Source: Blasia pusilla (Eukaryota; Marchantiophyta; Marchantiopsida; Blasiales). Taken from it: a stretch of 64,000 nt of DNA. Within the stretch, counting starts at the first letter, position 1. The number at the start of each line of letters is the position of its first letter. The notes below the pieces were generated by a model. It was given only the letters and a program-made list of their open reading frames with translations. It did not search any database and had not been told where the DNA came from. The translations under genes were made by a program, and so were the position numbers. Location of the stretch: positions 56,668,001-56,732,000 of the forward strand of contig CM114272.1 in assembly GCA_050084515.1 (NCBI GenBank), in the 5' to 3' direction. Of the stretch, positions 51,361 to 62,605 are shown piece after piece.

Positions 51361-53978
51361 ACCAAGCACTTCGTGTTCGTGCATGGCTTGGGGCATGGGA
51401 GCTGGTGTTGGTACAAGGTGGTGATGTTACTGGAGATATTTGGTTACACGGTCTCAACTTTGGACCTCACTTCCAATGGGATAGAAAAGACTATCGCCGA
51501 CGATGTCACATCACTTGCACAATATGCAAGGCCCCTCACCGATCTCTTGGAGAATGTGAAAGGAAAGGTCAGTGCCGCACTCTCTTCATCTCTATTATCT
51601 GACGTCAATTTCACTGCTCAAGTCAATGCTGCCGCATACCGTAAGACGTCTCAAACAATCACCGTTACATCACGTCTCCCACTTCGTTGACTCCGTTGAT
51701 CTTAAGCGGAGGTGAAGGAAGCCCCACACGATACTGAATTTCACGTCATAGAATCGCCGACAGCTCCCTATGACGACTGCCAAACTCCAAAACTATGAGG
51801 CGCGCGAGGTATGTTCCTGAATCAGTCAACCTAATGCCTCATACATGACACAATATGTACAGTACTAGTACTGTATTCTCAGCATGTTCGCCACGGATAT
51901 CAACGATTTTGGTCCTGAATTGCACCTTTTCCTGGCTAGGGTTGAAAAACTCGGCCGTTCTATATGCCTATGACGGCGGAAGCTGACCTCCTTGAGTCCT
52001 GGTCCCTTAGTCGTGAGTTGGTCTTGGCCCAAGGATAGGCGATGTCGTTTGGACATACTTGCTTCGAGGAGGGATCGATGCAGTTGAAAACGTTGAGTAG
52101 CTGAAGTCACCACTTGTGAGCTCTGTCGTCACAACCGCATCAAGTATGTGTAGATGTGTAACCTTGGACTAGCTATGCGTATAAATCCAGTCATCACCCA
52201 GTAGATCCTACCTTTGCCACTACGCATTCTTTCAAATTAAAACAGTGTCGGCGTCAAAAGTCTCTGAAGACTTCTGGAGGGGAACCCCAGACGCTTAGCT
52301 ACGATCTATTCTCGGGTTTCACTCCTGCCTGCAGAGGTGCAGTTCTTTTGCATCAAAGAGTGGATCTGTTGAGTCTTTAAGGGAATAGGGCCAATAGGCG
52401 CGCAAGCACATGGTAATTAGGTGTCGTAGATTTCATGCAAATTCCCCCCATTCCGAGCCCGCCCCACTTACTGCTGTCTGACGTGGTGAAGGTGAAGCTC
52501 ATCCCGCCGCCCGCGGATCCATTTGGCTGATGCGCTTGTGTGTTGTCTTGCCTGCGATCAATGTGCTCTGACCATCGATTTCCATCATCCATGGATTTGG
52601 ATTGGATTGCGAGCAGGTGATTCTGGTGGGACACAGCTTGGGAGGAGGGCCGGTGAGCTACGCGTTGGAGAAGTTCCCGAACAAAATCGCCAAGGCCATC
52701 TTCGTCGCTGCTCTCATGCCTACTGATCAATCTACCATCGTGGAATCCAACCCGCATAACGTAGTCTCTCTCTCTCTCTCTCTCTCTCTCCCCACCTCGA
52801 GTCCCGTTCGCTCGCAAAGCTGTCGTGCGAGTGAACTTCGGATTCAGAAACAGAATTGATACTTGCAAATGTGAACCTTTTCCACTTCCCGACACAGCAA
52901 ATCCTCGTATCAAGTGAGACATTTGACCGTTGAGTCACGCTGATACCTTTTCGCTGTGTGCTACGAATTACATTGCAGACTCTGCCAAATCTACGAAAGA
53001 TCGGCCTCTTCCTTTTCCACGTCCCCTTGGGATCGGAAACTCCCACTTCCATCGGCATAAATCGCACCATCGCACCAACCTACTTTTACAACTCCAGCCC
53101 CACAAGGGTAAGTCTAGTCTTATGGAATGCGAACTTGTCATGGTACGAAATCCCTTCACTTGTTTCCTTTTTCATATATGCATTCGGATTTCTGTTGTTC
53201 TCGTTTCTAAAAAAGGATTTTGAAAATCGAAAGGAGATCATTATATTTCCTACTAATCTACTTCTTTTGCCTTTATTCGTAATATTTTACGACGAACTCA
53301 AAAGTAGTGATTCTTTTTTTTTCCCCTGAATTCAAGCATGAAATTTACGGCCGTTTTTTTTCCCTGTCGTTTAGACTATCCGCGTGTTTAATAATTCACT
53401 ACGGCCCCCGCAACATTGGTTGTAAGCTATAGATGGACCCTTTCATAATGGTCCCTTTCTCTCATCACTCGGTCGGAGAACTCCAGCTAATTTAGTGCTA
53501 TTCCCATTTTATCTAGCTATCCCGACATCCACATATTTCTATTTTATTTCCAAAATATTAGAATGTGAGATGTTTTAATTTTGGTTGAGATAGATATCCC
53601 CATAATGTGCGTTTCTCGACTACGAAACATTTTCTCGTAACTTTGCATAAGACGTTGATCCGGTCTATCTAAGGGTTTAATAGCAGTGGGGTTTTCCGGC
53701 ATTGGCAGGATGCTATTTTGGCTTCGTCATTGCTGAATGCCACTCCCTACACTCCTCTCTTGGAAAGATTTAACTTCACAAGAGAGGGCTATGGAAGTGT
53801 AAGGCGGTTCTACATAAGAACGACTAAAGACAGAATCGTATCGGAATTGGACCAATCGGAAATAATAGCTAGAAACCCGCCACATCGAGTGTTCACTTTG
53901 CCAAATAGCGACCACTCCCCATTTTTTAGTGATGTCAAGGCGTTTGTTCGCCTTCTCCGCCGTATCTCGTATATGTAG
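51361..53978 (+). CDS. Alpha/beta-hydrolase, MES/hydroxynitrile-lyase family
   Basis: Exons 51361-51567, 52617-52760, 52979-53107 and 53709-53978 all join in phase 0 and give 249 residues plus a first exon (see the candidates at 49,453 and 51,248). Family marks occur in order: the oxyanion-hole motif FVFVHGLGHGSWCWYKVV; STLDLTSNGI; the nucleophile elbow VILVGHSLGG; an Asp in YIRTTKDRIV; and the catalytic His in LPNSDHSPFFS. The catalytic triad is therefore complete. Relatives such as plant methyl-esterases hydrolyse methyl salicylate, jasmonate or IAA esters, and others are hydroxynitrile lyases or polyneuridine-aldehyde esterases; the substrate cannot be told here. The first exon encodes only the part up to LLENVKGK, and the intron before the Ser-containing exon is at the position usual for the family. 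If the 49-kb exon is used, the enzyme would be secreted, which is uncommon in this mostly cytosolic family. Confidence 0.85.
52764..52791. repeat. (TC)n microsatellite in esterase intron
   Basis: A TC dinucleotide run starting four bases inside the intron after the GHSLGG exon, so it lies against the 5' splice site (AAC|GTAGTC). Confidence 0.95.
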
Positions 53979-56030
53979 CGTAGGAGAGTGGTGGTCTTTC
54001 CATCCGTGGTGGGGATCGCAACGTGGAAAGGTTGTGATGGAAGGGAGGTCGCCTCAACTACACCATATAGTCATACATCATCAAATCTCTACACAATGTC
54101 ATGTGGAAGTTTGCCAATGTTAGGTAGAAACCATCAAATACATAAAAGAAATTAGCGAGCATAGTGTACATTTAGCATTTAGAGGTTGTGCAAATCGAGT
54201 GCATTATTATTTTTTTGCACTATGATCAATCATCGAGAAGTGCTTTTCATTTTGTACTCTCTATTTAAAATAGATGGAGTGCTCTTGAAATAAAAATTCA
54301 GTATTTTTAAAAAACTTCTTTGGGCCCATAGAAGCAAGGGTTAACAAAAAAATTGATAGGCAGAATTATACAACATTTAAAGGGGATGATATTGTAGCGA
54401 TTGTGGGTTTGAAATGAAGAAGAAATGTTTCAAGGATTGCTATGAGCCCCAAGCTTGCAATTTGGACAAAACTAAAACATGATAGTAACGGCAAAGTTTA
54501 TATTAAGATCAAACTTGTGTGATGTATAGAAACTAGTGGAAGCCAATGCTATGCATGATTTTAGTATAAATTATTTCCCATAAGTAATTCTGAAAAAATT
54601 TAAGTGCAATTTTAAATCAATTTTGAACGATCCTCTTGGTTTAGAAGGCGAATAATTGTGTTGGTTGAAAGTGGAAAGTGTAAAGAGGAGACGACTTTGC
54701 AAAATTTAGAGATACTCTTAAATAATAATAATATAGATTACTAATTATGTAGATTTTCATTTTCATACACACGCATGCAAAGAAGAAAGCTAAACGGATA
54801 AGTTTGTCCCTTAGATAGACAAGTTTGGACATGTCCATAAACATGGATTACAAGAGGTAGGGCCCATACTTATAGCTCATAGGGGAAGGCAATGTAGGGG
54901 CGGACGAGGCAATAAGGGGAGGAAGAAACGGGAAAGTGCAGAACACGGAGGTAAGTTGGGGAATGAGAAAGAAAGGGGAGGTGGAGCCCATATGGAAAAA
55001 TCCTTTCATAGGGTGGATATAAGTCTACCGACACCGAATTTTTCCGCATGCAACCTTACTCAATGTGAGAGAATCTATTTTAATAAATTTTTACAACACT
55101 CTATCTTAGGATATGCTTAGAAGCTAGGCTAAACTATAAAATGGTAAGCCTATCCAAGACTTCCCCAAGGAAATACCCCTATTCAAGCCCTAAGGATCCA
55201 CAAAGATGACATGTAGACACATGTCATCTCAATGGACTAAATAAGTTCCTCATAAATTAAAAATCTCTAGGAAGGTTTGAAGAAGCTCTCAAAGTGTGGC
55301 TTGTCCATAAAGGTCACCAAGGGAGGCCAACATGTCACCTATGGCCTCTCTATACATAGCTGCATAAATCAAGTCGCCTTCCTAGTGAAGCATACTCAAA
55401 GTTGCACACAAAGAAAATCCGTGCGGGCTTGGATTCTCGCACTCAAGCCCGCCCCGCCTACAATTTAGATCCAAGCTCAACGAGCCCGTAACAAGAGAGA
55501 GAGGAATCCATGCAAAAGGCTTATCACCTTATTCTAGATAGAGACTTTTAAAATCATCCTAACTTACAAAAATTCACTTTCTAACTTATCATTATATTAT
55601 ACTATAGGAGTTATCGTGAGCTTGGGTGTATGATAACAATTTCACTCAAGCTCAATCCTAAATCCTTAAATTTTACACCTAAATGAAATCTAAAGAAAAC
55701 AAACTTCCCTTTAAATAGAATCTTTTAAGCTGGGTAAGATGTGAGCCAAATGATGTAGCATATAAGATAGTTAGACATGCATATTCTAAGAACATATTTT
55801 CAAGTAGAATTTTCAACCAAATCGATTTGTATGATGCCACAATTGCTCTTTTGTATCCAACTTCTATTGAAGATAAGGCAGTACTTGGTTGTCTTTTTGA
55901 AACCCAAAGTGGTTTTACACTTCCATATGTATATACATGCCTAGAATTGGATATTCAGTCGAAAGTGCACCCTTGACAGAATTTGCATCAACATAGTTGA
56001 TTAACTCTAAAGGATCTTATATTGAGTAAT
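53979..56030. other. AT-rich intergenic stretch
   Basis: No gene recognised; only short frames without family marks. Confidence 0.4.
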
Positions 56031-56039
56031 AAAGTTCAA

Positions 56040-57305
56040 ACTCAATTGTAAACTTCACATATCTCAAGATTCCTCTCACTATATACGTTAAGATAGGATT
56101 TTTGAAATTTTTGTGCTGATAATAAAAATTGACCAAACAAACCAATCCCCAGATTTGGTCTTATGATAATAAAATAGATCAAGCTCCCAACCATAGCAAA
56201 ATGCATATGGGGATTATTTAAACTATAATCTTTATACAATGGTCGGACTACACCAAGATTGGTTTGCATCCTATCATACCTAACTTATAAAGTTTATTAA
56301 GAGCATATTAGTCGTGAAATCTTCGTATATTACCACAATCTTTGATGAACTCCACAACTTTATCTCTTCTAAGTCCTTAGCTCAAAACTTGCTTACAACT
56401 ACACTTTGATCTTCTTTATCGTTTGTTCAGTATTATTAGTCACAATCAAACTAATGTCAACATACATGGTGATTGATATTAGAAGAAAATTTTATCTCAA
56501 GTCTTAATGAATATAGTGAAAAATCTTAAGTACAAATCTAAAATTTAGGATATGTAGGAACTTACTATTAATTTTCTCATACCAAACTCTTGGAGCTTGT
56601 TTGAGTCCATAAAGAGCCTTTATATTGCATATCAAAGAAGGATAATCTAGATGCTCCAAGTAAGGTTGCACACGTACAAAGTCCATGTCCATATACTTAT
56701 GTCCTTCCAAGCGACGGACATGTCCTTGCGGGCCCAAGTTCCCACGGCCACCGTCCAAGCCTGCCTTGCTCGCTGCGTAGATCCGGACTCCGCTATCGAG
56801 CATCCAGTTTAGGGATCCGTTCTATAGCCCACATCGAATCCACGCTAGGTCCGCATTGACTTGTGGTACGCCCGTAGAGAACAGCTCCAAGGCCCGTACA
56901 TCCATTTATTCCCTACCCGTACTTATTCCCGTGTCTTGAGGTAATACCGGGCGATCACGATACCTAAAAAAACATGTGGGCAAGGGATCCGTTGGGCATG
57001 TTCGTGGACAAGTCCCGATCGAGGTCTCGATATATCCATCCCATAGACAAAGATTCCCGTTGCCGTGCAATCTTGGATTCAAGGGGTTGAACTATGTAGA
57101 CTTTCTCCTCCAAATCTCCATTGAGAAAGACCTTCTTGAAGTTAATCTAATGCATTCTTTGATCAATTTTTAAAAATTCTCGTTAAAATTTAATCTTGTA
57201 ACAAACCTCATTATCACCATCTTGACTATAAGAAAAAATATGTCATCATAGTCTATGCTATATTGTTGTACATAGCCCTTAGCTACTAATATAGTCTTGT
57301 ATCTT
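56040..57305 (-). mobile_element. Ty1/copia reverse-transcriptase remnant, interrupted
   Basis: On the minus strand the copia RT motifs appear in order: TILVAKGYVQQYSIDYDDIF (about 57,300-57,240), VFLNGDLEEKVYIVQP (about 57,140-57,090), then NIKALYGLKQAPRVWYEKIN (about 56,625-56,565) and FAMVGSLIYFIIIRPNLGIG (about 56,205-56,145). Between the second and third motif the element normally has only a few dozen codons. Here about 400 bp of GC-richer, non-copia DNA intervenes (about 56,660-57,060). Frameshifts and stops are plentiful, so this is a dead copy. Confidence 0.78.
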
Positions 57306-58924
57306 TAGATACTACTATCAAAATTCTCCACAAACTCACCAAATCTAAAACTTTACGGCAAAGTGTTGAAGAGTTGGAAGTGGGCGATTATACACTAAAA
57401 TTTTATGATGATCTTATTATCACTAGAATGAGACTATAAAAATTTGACTTTTTAACCCAAAAATTCAAATTCTTTTGTTCTCTTCGTATTTGGTTTTTGA
57501 AACCTCCTTTCCAAGGGCTAAATTTTATAAAAAAAAATTTGTTACAATATATGTGCAGATTTCAAAAAGGTTTATTTTATCTTGCCAAAGCACTACCAAT
57601 TTATTGGATTTTATGTTAAAACTAGCCTCATGTCAACATACTATGTTTCTTAAATTAAATATGCTATTTATAAAGTTATTTACTTTATTAAATGAACCAT
57701 AATGATGTAAGAAAATATATCGCTTCTACAAGATCCTACTGAATATTTGAGATCCCCAAGAAAAACGTTATGGAATATATGATCAAATGAGTTACCGTGA
57801 GTGGGACTAAAAATTGCATGCATATAAGTAAGCCCAATCTTTATGCGTAGACTAGTGGATTGTAATGACTAAGGAAAAAAATTGTGTGCCTATTTTGTTG
57901 TGGTAGACACATTCAACTACAATGTTTTTATACTTATTCCCTTGCATATAAAGAGTCATTATATAAATTATGTCGTATTTTCTCCGGGAAGTCATTGTGA
58001 ATATATAGAGTATCTTAGACTAAGTGCGTGCACCACCCTATTAAAGCTACCATAAAACTTTCCTTTAATTTCAAGGGCTAGATTTTGTAATAGAATACAT
58101 GTCTATTTTGAAAGAAATAATTTTACAAGTGAAATGAATTTTTATGATCCCTTTCTTGAATCCAAAACTTACATAATCCAATATGTTGTGCTGACTTGTA
58201 TGCAAACAATTTATGGCATAATATCTATTTTTTCATTCTCCATAATCTCCTAAATATAAGATGCCATTCTTAATCATGACGTTTGTCCAAATAGATGATA
58301 ATGTACCCAAAAGATCTCCGATAAGGAAATAAAAAAATCAGTAAGTGTGCTCTCACAATAACACTTAATATCTCTCATTATTAAGCCAAATCCACTCTCA
58401 TGGTGCTTATCTCATCATTAATTGACATGACATATGTTTTTTTTTCATGGCAATGGAAAACATGAATGATGTGTAATATTTTTCAAAAAATTTGAAAAGA
58501 TTTTAGTTTGATATTTGGTCCCAAATTTTTTGTTGAACCTTGGGAAAGAGACTCAACAAAGAAAGGAAGAGCTCCCAAACTTTCCCTTTTTGTAGAACGA
58601 AATTTTACAATGAGAGAATATATAAGTGATGGATAATCTCCTTCGTCGTTTATATATGTATAAGAAAATCTAATTATAACACTAACCATAATATCTAGTT
58701 GCACTGTTTATGGTTAGCTAATCATATTTAAGATGATTGAGTTTAATTGACAAACCATGATTTCGTTTTCTTACTTCATGTAAGAATCAAATATAGTACT
58801 TTATGTGTTCGATGAGCTTTACTATAACATAACCTTCAGTGAGCTCATATCGATATGTGGAAAACTCAAATGATCTCTAATTAAAAAGATCTAAAACTCA
58901 TCTCTTATCTTTATTAAGAATTTG
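57306..58924. other. AT-rich stretch without identifiable gene
   Basis: No gene seen. It is probably eroded retrotransposon DNA, since copia fragments lie on both sides, but I cannot recognise a domain in it. Confidence 0.35.
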
Positions 58925-59100
58925 CTGATTTGTACCTATCTAGGCATGATCAATGTCTTGTGTAAGCATTTTCTCCTTGATAAAGTGGTAGGGCACTTCA
59001 ATATGCTTTGTTTGAGTGTGAAACTCATGATTATTTACAAGCTTGATTCTACTAGTACTACTACTAATATTATTTGCATCTGTCATAATGAATCTTACTT
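58925..59100 (-). mobile_element. Ty1/copia RNase H C-terminal fragment
   Basis: The minus strand reads IKLVNNHEFHTQTKHIEVPY then HFIKEKMLTQDID, the conserved end of copia RNase H. It lies on the 5' side of the RT fragment, the wrong order for one element, so it must come from a second copia copy or from rearrangement. Confidence 0.75.
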
Positions 59101-60680
59101 TACTAATATCTTGCTTAGGTCGAAAAATACCCCTTCAATATCAAAATATGTGCTATTCGTTTTGTAGTTTTTTAGTTGTTTCTTTGCGTATGTTCAAATA
59201 TAAGAGTATTGATGTTCATAGTTGAATGTAGTAAGTTTTGAGTTGGGAAAGTTTGGAGATCTCCTGATAGAAGGATGGTTTAGATTGAATATGATCTAAG
59301 GGTTGTATGAATTTTTCCCCATATTATTATATTTTAATTAAAAATATAAATTATATTTTATTAAATTATTTACTAAAATTAGTACAGAAAATTCAATGTA
59401 AAACAATATGACTTATTTCATCTTCAATTATTTTTATATGATAACCTCTATCTTATTTCTAAGTGAAAAATATTCCTCCCTTACTTCTAAGAATTTTTTT
59501 TTGCATTTAAAATGCCTATCTTCACAATCCATACGTCCAAAATTTTATTATTTTTTGAATGGAAAAACCCTATCTTTGCTTGGAGATAGTTGCGGAAACA
59601 CCCAACTCGTAACAACACACTTTTTAAGGTATATAAATAAAAATTAGTATTATGGTGATGGTGCCATATAGTTGGGCAAAAAAATAATCTATCTATATTG
59701 TTATTGACAATCCTATATGCACATTAAGACAAAATAGTGAGATCATAAGACAAAATGGTAAAAAGTATACAAATTTTTCCCTTAATTCATACTTGAAATT
59801 TTGGGAAGGGAAAATTAATTTGAATGGAAGAGGGAAATAATTTCATTAATATAGATTAACTGATGATTTAGTGTTGTTTTGCTGGGAGTTTGGGAGTGGA
59901 GGAGGAGAAGTAGGTATTATTTAAACTTTTGTGGAAGGGTTGAGTTGTTTAGGGGAATGGGATGTAATTTAAATTTTAATAGAGTGTTATTACACCTTTA
60001 AGATTTAAAAACATGGGAGTTATATTTCAATTTTGAAATGAAAAATATTTCGAAATTACTTTAAAAAATCATTTTTGTGTGCAAAAGAATGAGCATGCTA
60101 ACTAGTACTATTAATCAAAGTCATATATCCCTAAAAGACAAAATAATCAAAACTTTAACAAATTTAGTTTTTCTTCACCCTTGAATTCGAAGGAGGGAGG
60201 GGAAGTCAATTATGGGAAGTAGTAGACGATTAAAATGGGTTTTCCACTACTCGAAAATTAAACTACTAATCCAAGAATTAATCCACATGGAATGGGAATA
60301 TTCCAAGTGATTTAAAAAATCTGGTCATGCATAAAAGGTATGACATTTTGGCAAAGGAAAGAGAAGAAAGAATTTGTGGTTTATTCAAGCTATTTTGCAA
60401 ATATGTCCGGAGTTATTTTTGGGCGAAAATTCTAGTCTTAGATCATTAAGGCTTGTATGGAAAACTCAAATCTTTGTCCTCTTCATTTAGCCTATCCATG
60501 TGGATTCCACTCACAATCTCTTTCCACGAATTTCTTCCCCTCTCAAAGGGGGTGCACACCATTGCAAAGGAGATTTCTAGTAATTTTGACATCGATACCA
60601 TTATTTGAGGAGCGCTTCTCAAATGGCGATACTTTCAAATGTAAATTTTTTTTCGAACTAGACATATATGTGTAAAATAG
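59101..60680. other. AT-rich stretch without identifiable gene
   Basis: I see no gene, RNA or paired repeat that I can support. Confidence 0.35.
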
Positions 60681-60758
60681 ATATGTACAAGACTGTGCAT
60701 CCCAAAATCTTGTACATATATACTAGTTAGGGCATTCCCTCGCGGGCCCTGACTAGTA
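60681..60758. repeat. Two adjacent hairpins, second Helitron-like
   Basis: ATATGTACAAGA/TCTTGTACATAT (60,681-60,692 and 60,708-60,719) form a perfect 12-bp hairpin. Directly after it TACTAGTTAGGGC (60,721-60,733) pairs with GCCCTGACTAGTA (60,746-60,758) with one mismatch. The second ends with CTAG then T (60,753-60,757) after a GC-rich mini-hairpin, like the Helitron 3' end at 24,364. Both are followed by a similar TATTTTSTAA word. Confidence 0.7.
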
Positions 60759-60859
60759 TTTTCTAAGAAAGATCTTCATGGGAAAAACTTTGTAGTCGTT
60801 AATTTAGATAGATTTTTCCAATAATGTGATAAAATTCCAATAATGTGTTTTCAAGAGCC

Positions 60860-61500
60860 TCACCCATTCAAAAATCGTGATGTGTAACCTCTTCCAACAC
60901 TTGTCTGTGTATCAGAATTTAACACAAGAAAATTAACGTAAATAATAAAATAGACTCCAAGAATCAAAATAATCGTATTTATAAAAAAATAGAAAATATC
61001 ATTCCGTGTATATTTGGTGGGCACCATCAAAACCTTTCTTCCCGGGGAATAAACGGATCCCGCACTCCCTTCAGGAGCGCCCCATTCGGTGGTAGCATTC
61101 GTGGGCGACTGCGGGCGAAAGGAAATGCCCATACTCCGCGAGGGTAAAACCCATAAGCGGAGGGTGTTCAGGCGTTCTCCAAGACGTACATATTCACAAT
61201 TTCAAGTCGTTTAGATTCAGTCTTTGAATAAACCCAGAGACTGCAGCGATATTCATTATACACTATTCCGCGGGTGATGACACGAGGACCCAGCTGGCCA
61301 CCCATGTGCCAGATGACATACCCAACAGTCTGACGTGGTTGTATCATGAACTCTACCGCAGTTGATTATTGACCATCTACACGCGCATTAAGCATAGTAG
61401 TCTCGGAAAGAGGCTCGTTTCATCAGAACGGGTTTTCAGTAACCTGAACCTCATACAGTGACAGAAAGCCAAAGGCTTCCTACCATGGTTCGGGGAGTCT
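60860..61500. other. GC-richer island of unknown origin
   Basis: This stretch has clearly higher GC than its surroundings. A minus-strand frame of 90 codons (61,132-60,860) begins MGISFRPQSPTNATTEWGAP and ends in a hydrophobic segment; I do not recognise it. The abrupt change in composition suggests inserted DNA, possibly organellar or transposon-derived. Confidence 0.3.
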
Positions 61501-61553
61501 TTTTTATCGGACCTTTGCTGGTTACTCACATGTTTTATCGGAAATTAATATTT

Positions 61554-61725
61554 GGTGCCGGTCGAGGATGGTAAGTTTTTCATTTTCCTCCGATTTTCCG
61601 TTTTTTTTTCTTCTCCAAAAAAATCCGATTTTTTTTTCTCTTTCTCTTCTTATTTCTGGCTTTTTTCTCCCTCTTCCGGCCAATTTTCGGCATAACTTTG
61701 TGAAGCCGGCCAAAAAACCGGCTAG
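61554..61725. repeat. Left CCGG-rich flank of hAT region
   Basis: Short CCGG-containing words (GTGCCGGTCGA at 61,554, TTCCGGCC, AGCCGGCC, AACCGGCT) occur in a T-rich context. The word GTGCCGGTCGA recurs at about 63,950 on the other side of the transposase exon. Subterminal motif arrays are typical of hAT elements. Confidence 0.45.
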
Positions 61726-61728
61726 GCC

Positions 61729-61796
61729 TCCACACCTGAAGTATGATATCAAGTTCACACCTGAAGAGTCCACACCTGAAGTATGATATCAAGTTC
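61729..61796 (+). repeat. 28-bp direct repeat, 40-bp period
   Basis: Positions 61,729-61,756 and 61,769-61,796 are identical (TCCACACCTGAAG through ATCAAGTTC), with a partial third CACACCTGAAG in the spacer. Confidence 0.95.
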
Positions 61797-61854
61797 CTTT
61801 CCCTGAACTGAACTTGTAACTAAACAAACAACCTTCTAAAGTATTAAGAAAATC

Positions 61855-61908
61855 ATCCTTGGCAGGAGTTGAACCTGACAAAACTCCCACTAGTTGGGAG
61901 CCAAGGAT
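61855..61908 (-). other. tRNA-like fold lacking a D arm
   Basis: On the minus strand ATCCTTGGC (61,908-61,900) pairs with GCCAAGGAT (61,863-61,855) as an acceptor stem. Inside lie CTCCCAACTAGTGGGAG, a 5-bp stem with a 7-nt loop, then TTTTG, then CAGGTTCAACTCCTG, a T-arm-like hairpin containing GGTTCAACTCC close to the pol III B box. There is no room for a D arm, and the base before the would-be anticodon is A rather than T, so a working tRNA is unlikely. A tRNA-derived relic or SINE fragment is plausible. Confidence 0.4.
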
Positions 61909-61917
61909 CCTACCCCT

Positions 61918-61955
61918 CTTGAATACTTGGAGCACTAAGGCTCCAAGTATTCAAG
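61918..61955. repeat. Perfect 16-bp hairpin beside tRNA-like fold
   Basis: CTTGAATACTTGGAGC and GCTCCAAGTATTCAAG flank a 6-nt loop; pairing continues outward with one mismatch. Confidence 0.9.
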
Positions 61956-61994
61956 AAGGGTCCTACGTCCTAAAACCCAAAATATGAATGTCTT

Positions 61995-62594
61995 CTAATC
62001 TACATGTGTTTCAGTATCTTGAACTTCTTCATTCGGGGAAATATATCTATCTGGATTTGCAAACAAGTACCTAAAATGAGCAGAATTCTTCCACAACACC
62101 ACAGACTCAGACAACAGCTCTTCGTAATTAGAGGAAGGTCCTTCTAAGGCAATCCTCAAGACAACATCTAAGTACTTGGTGGTCAATCTATTATGAGATT
62201 TTGTCTTGATCATGTTGTGAATGGAAAAAGCTCTCTCACATATGGCAGTACTAACACACTGGACTCTAGCTACATTAGCCAAAATCAGCAAATTAGAATA
62301 CTTACATTGCAACGAGGGGCTCCAACTTACCATCGCCCACAAGTCTCTGAAGTTATGATCCTTCCACTCAGTAGTAGCCATCAATTTGAAAGACTGGAAC
62401 TCTTGCTTCACAATAGGAGAATTAATGATAGGAGGTTGCATTACATTCCCCAATGGCAATTGAGCTCCAAAAAAACCACACAAATCATCTAAATCTTTAC
62501 ACCCCCAACTATTCAATCCCACTTGCCGAGAAGGCATATTCAAAGGATTGAGGATCCTCATTGATCCAATCAAGTTATTATCCCGAAATCGCTT
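61995..62594 (-). CDS. hAT-family transposase, C-terminal exon
   Basis: An exon of 199 codons plus stop follows a clear acceptor (TTTACAG at 62,601-62,595). The central part has the hAT dimerisation domain: RDLWAMV, LQCKYSNLLILANVARVQCV, STAICERAFSIHNMIKTKSH, NRLTTKYLDVVLRIALEGP. The CERAFS...IKTK..NRL...L..LLRI pattern is that of plant hAT transposases and their zinc-finger relatives. Upstream the catalytic core is not in view; the sequence runs into the GC-rich mosaic repeat. Either the repeat occupies an intron or it replaced the 5' part. The open frame could be read through the repeat on the minus strand, but that reading is low-complexity and unlikely to be protein. The exon itself has no stops. 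Confidence 0.78.
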   Translation of the reverse strand, partial: KRFRDNNLIGSMRILNPLNMPSRQVGLNSWGCKDLDDLCGFFGAQLPLGNVMQPPIINSPIVKQEFQSFKLMATTEWKDHNFRDLWAMVSWSPSLQCKYSNLLILANVARVQCVSTAICERAFSIHNMIKTKSHNRLTTKYLDVVLRIALEGPSSNYEELLSESVVLWKNSAHFRYLFANPDRYISPNEEVQDTETHVD

Positions 62595-62605
62595 CTGTAA
62601 AGCTA

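Noticed and set aside
61855-61908. Functional tRNA gene
   Set aside because: No D arm or A box, and the base before the would-be anticodon is A instead of the invariant T.
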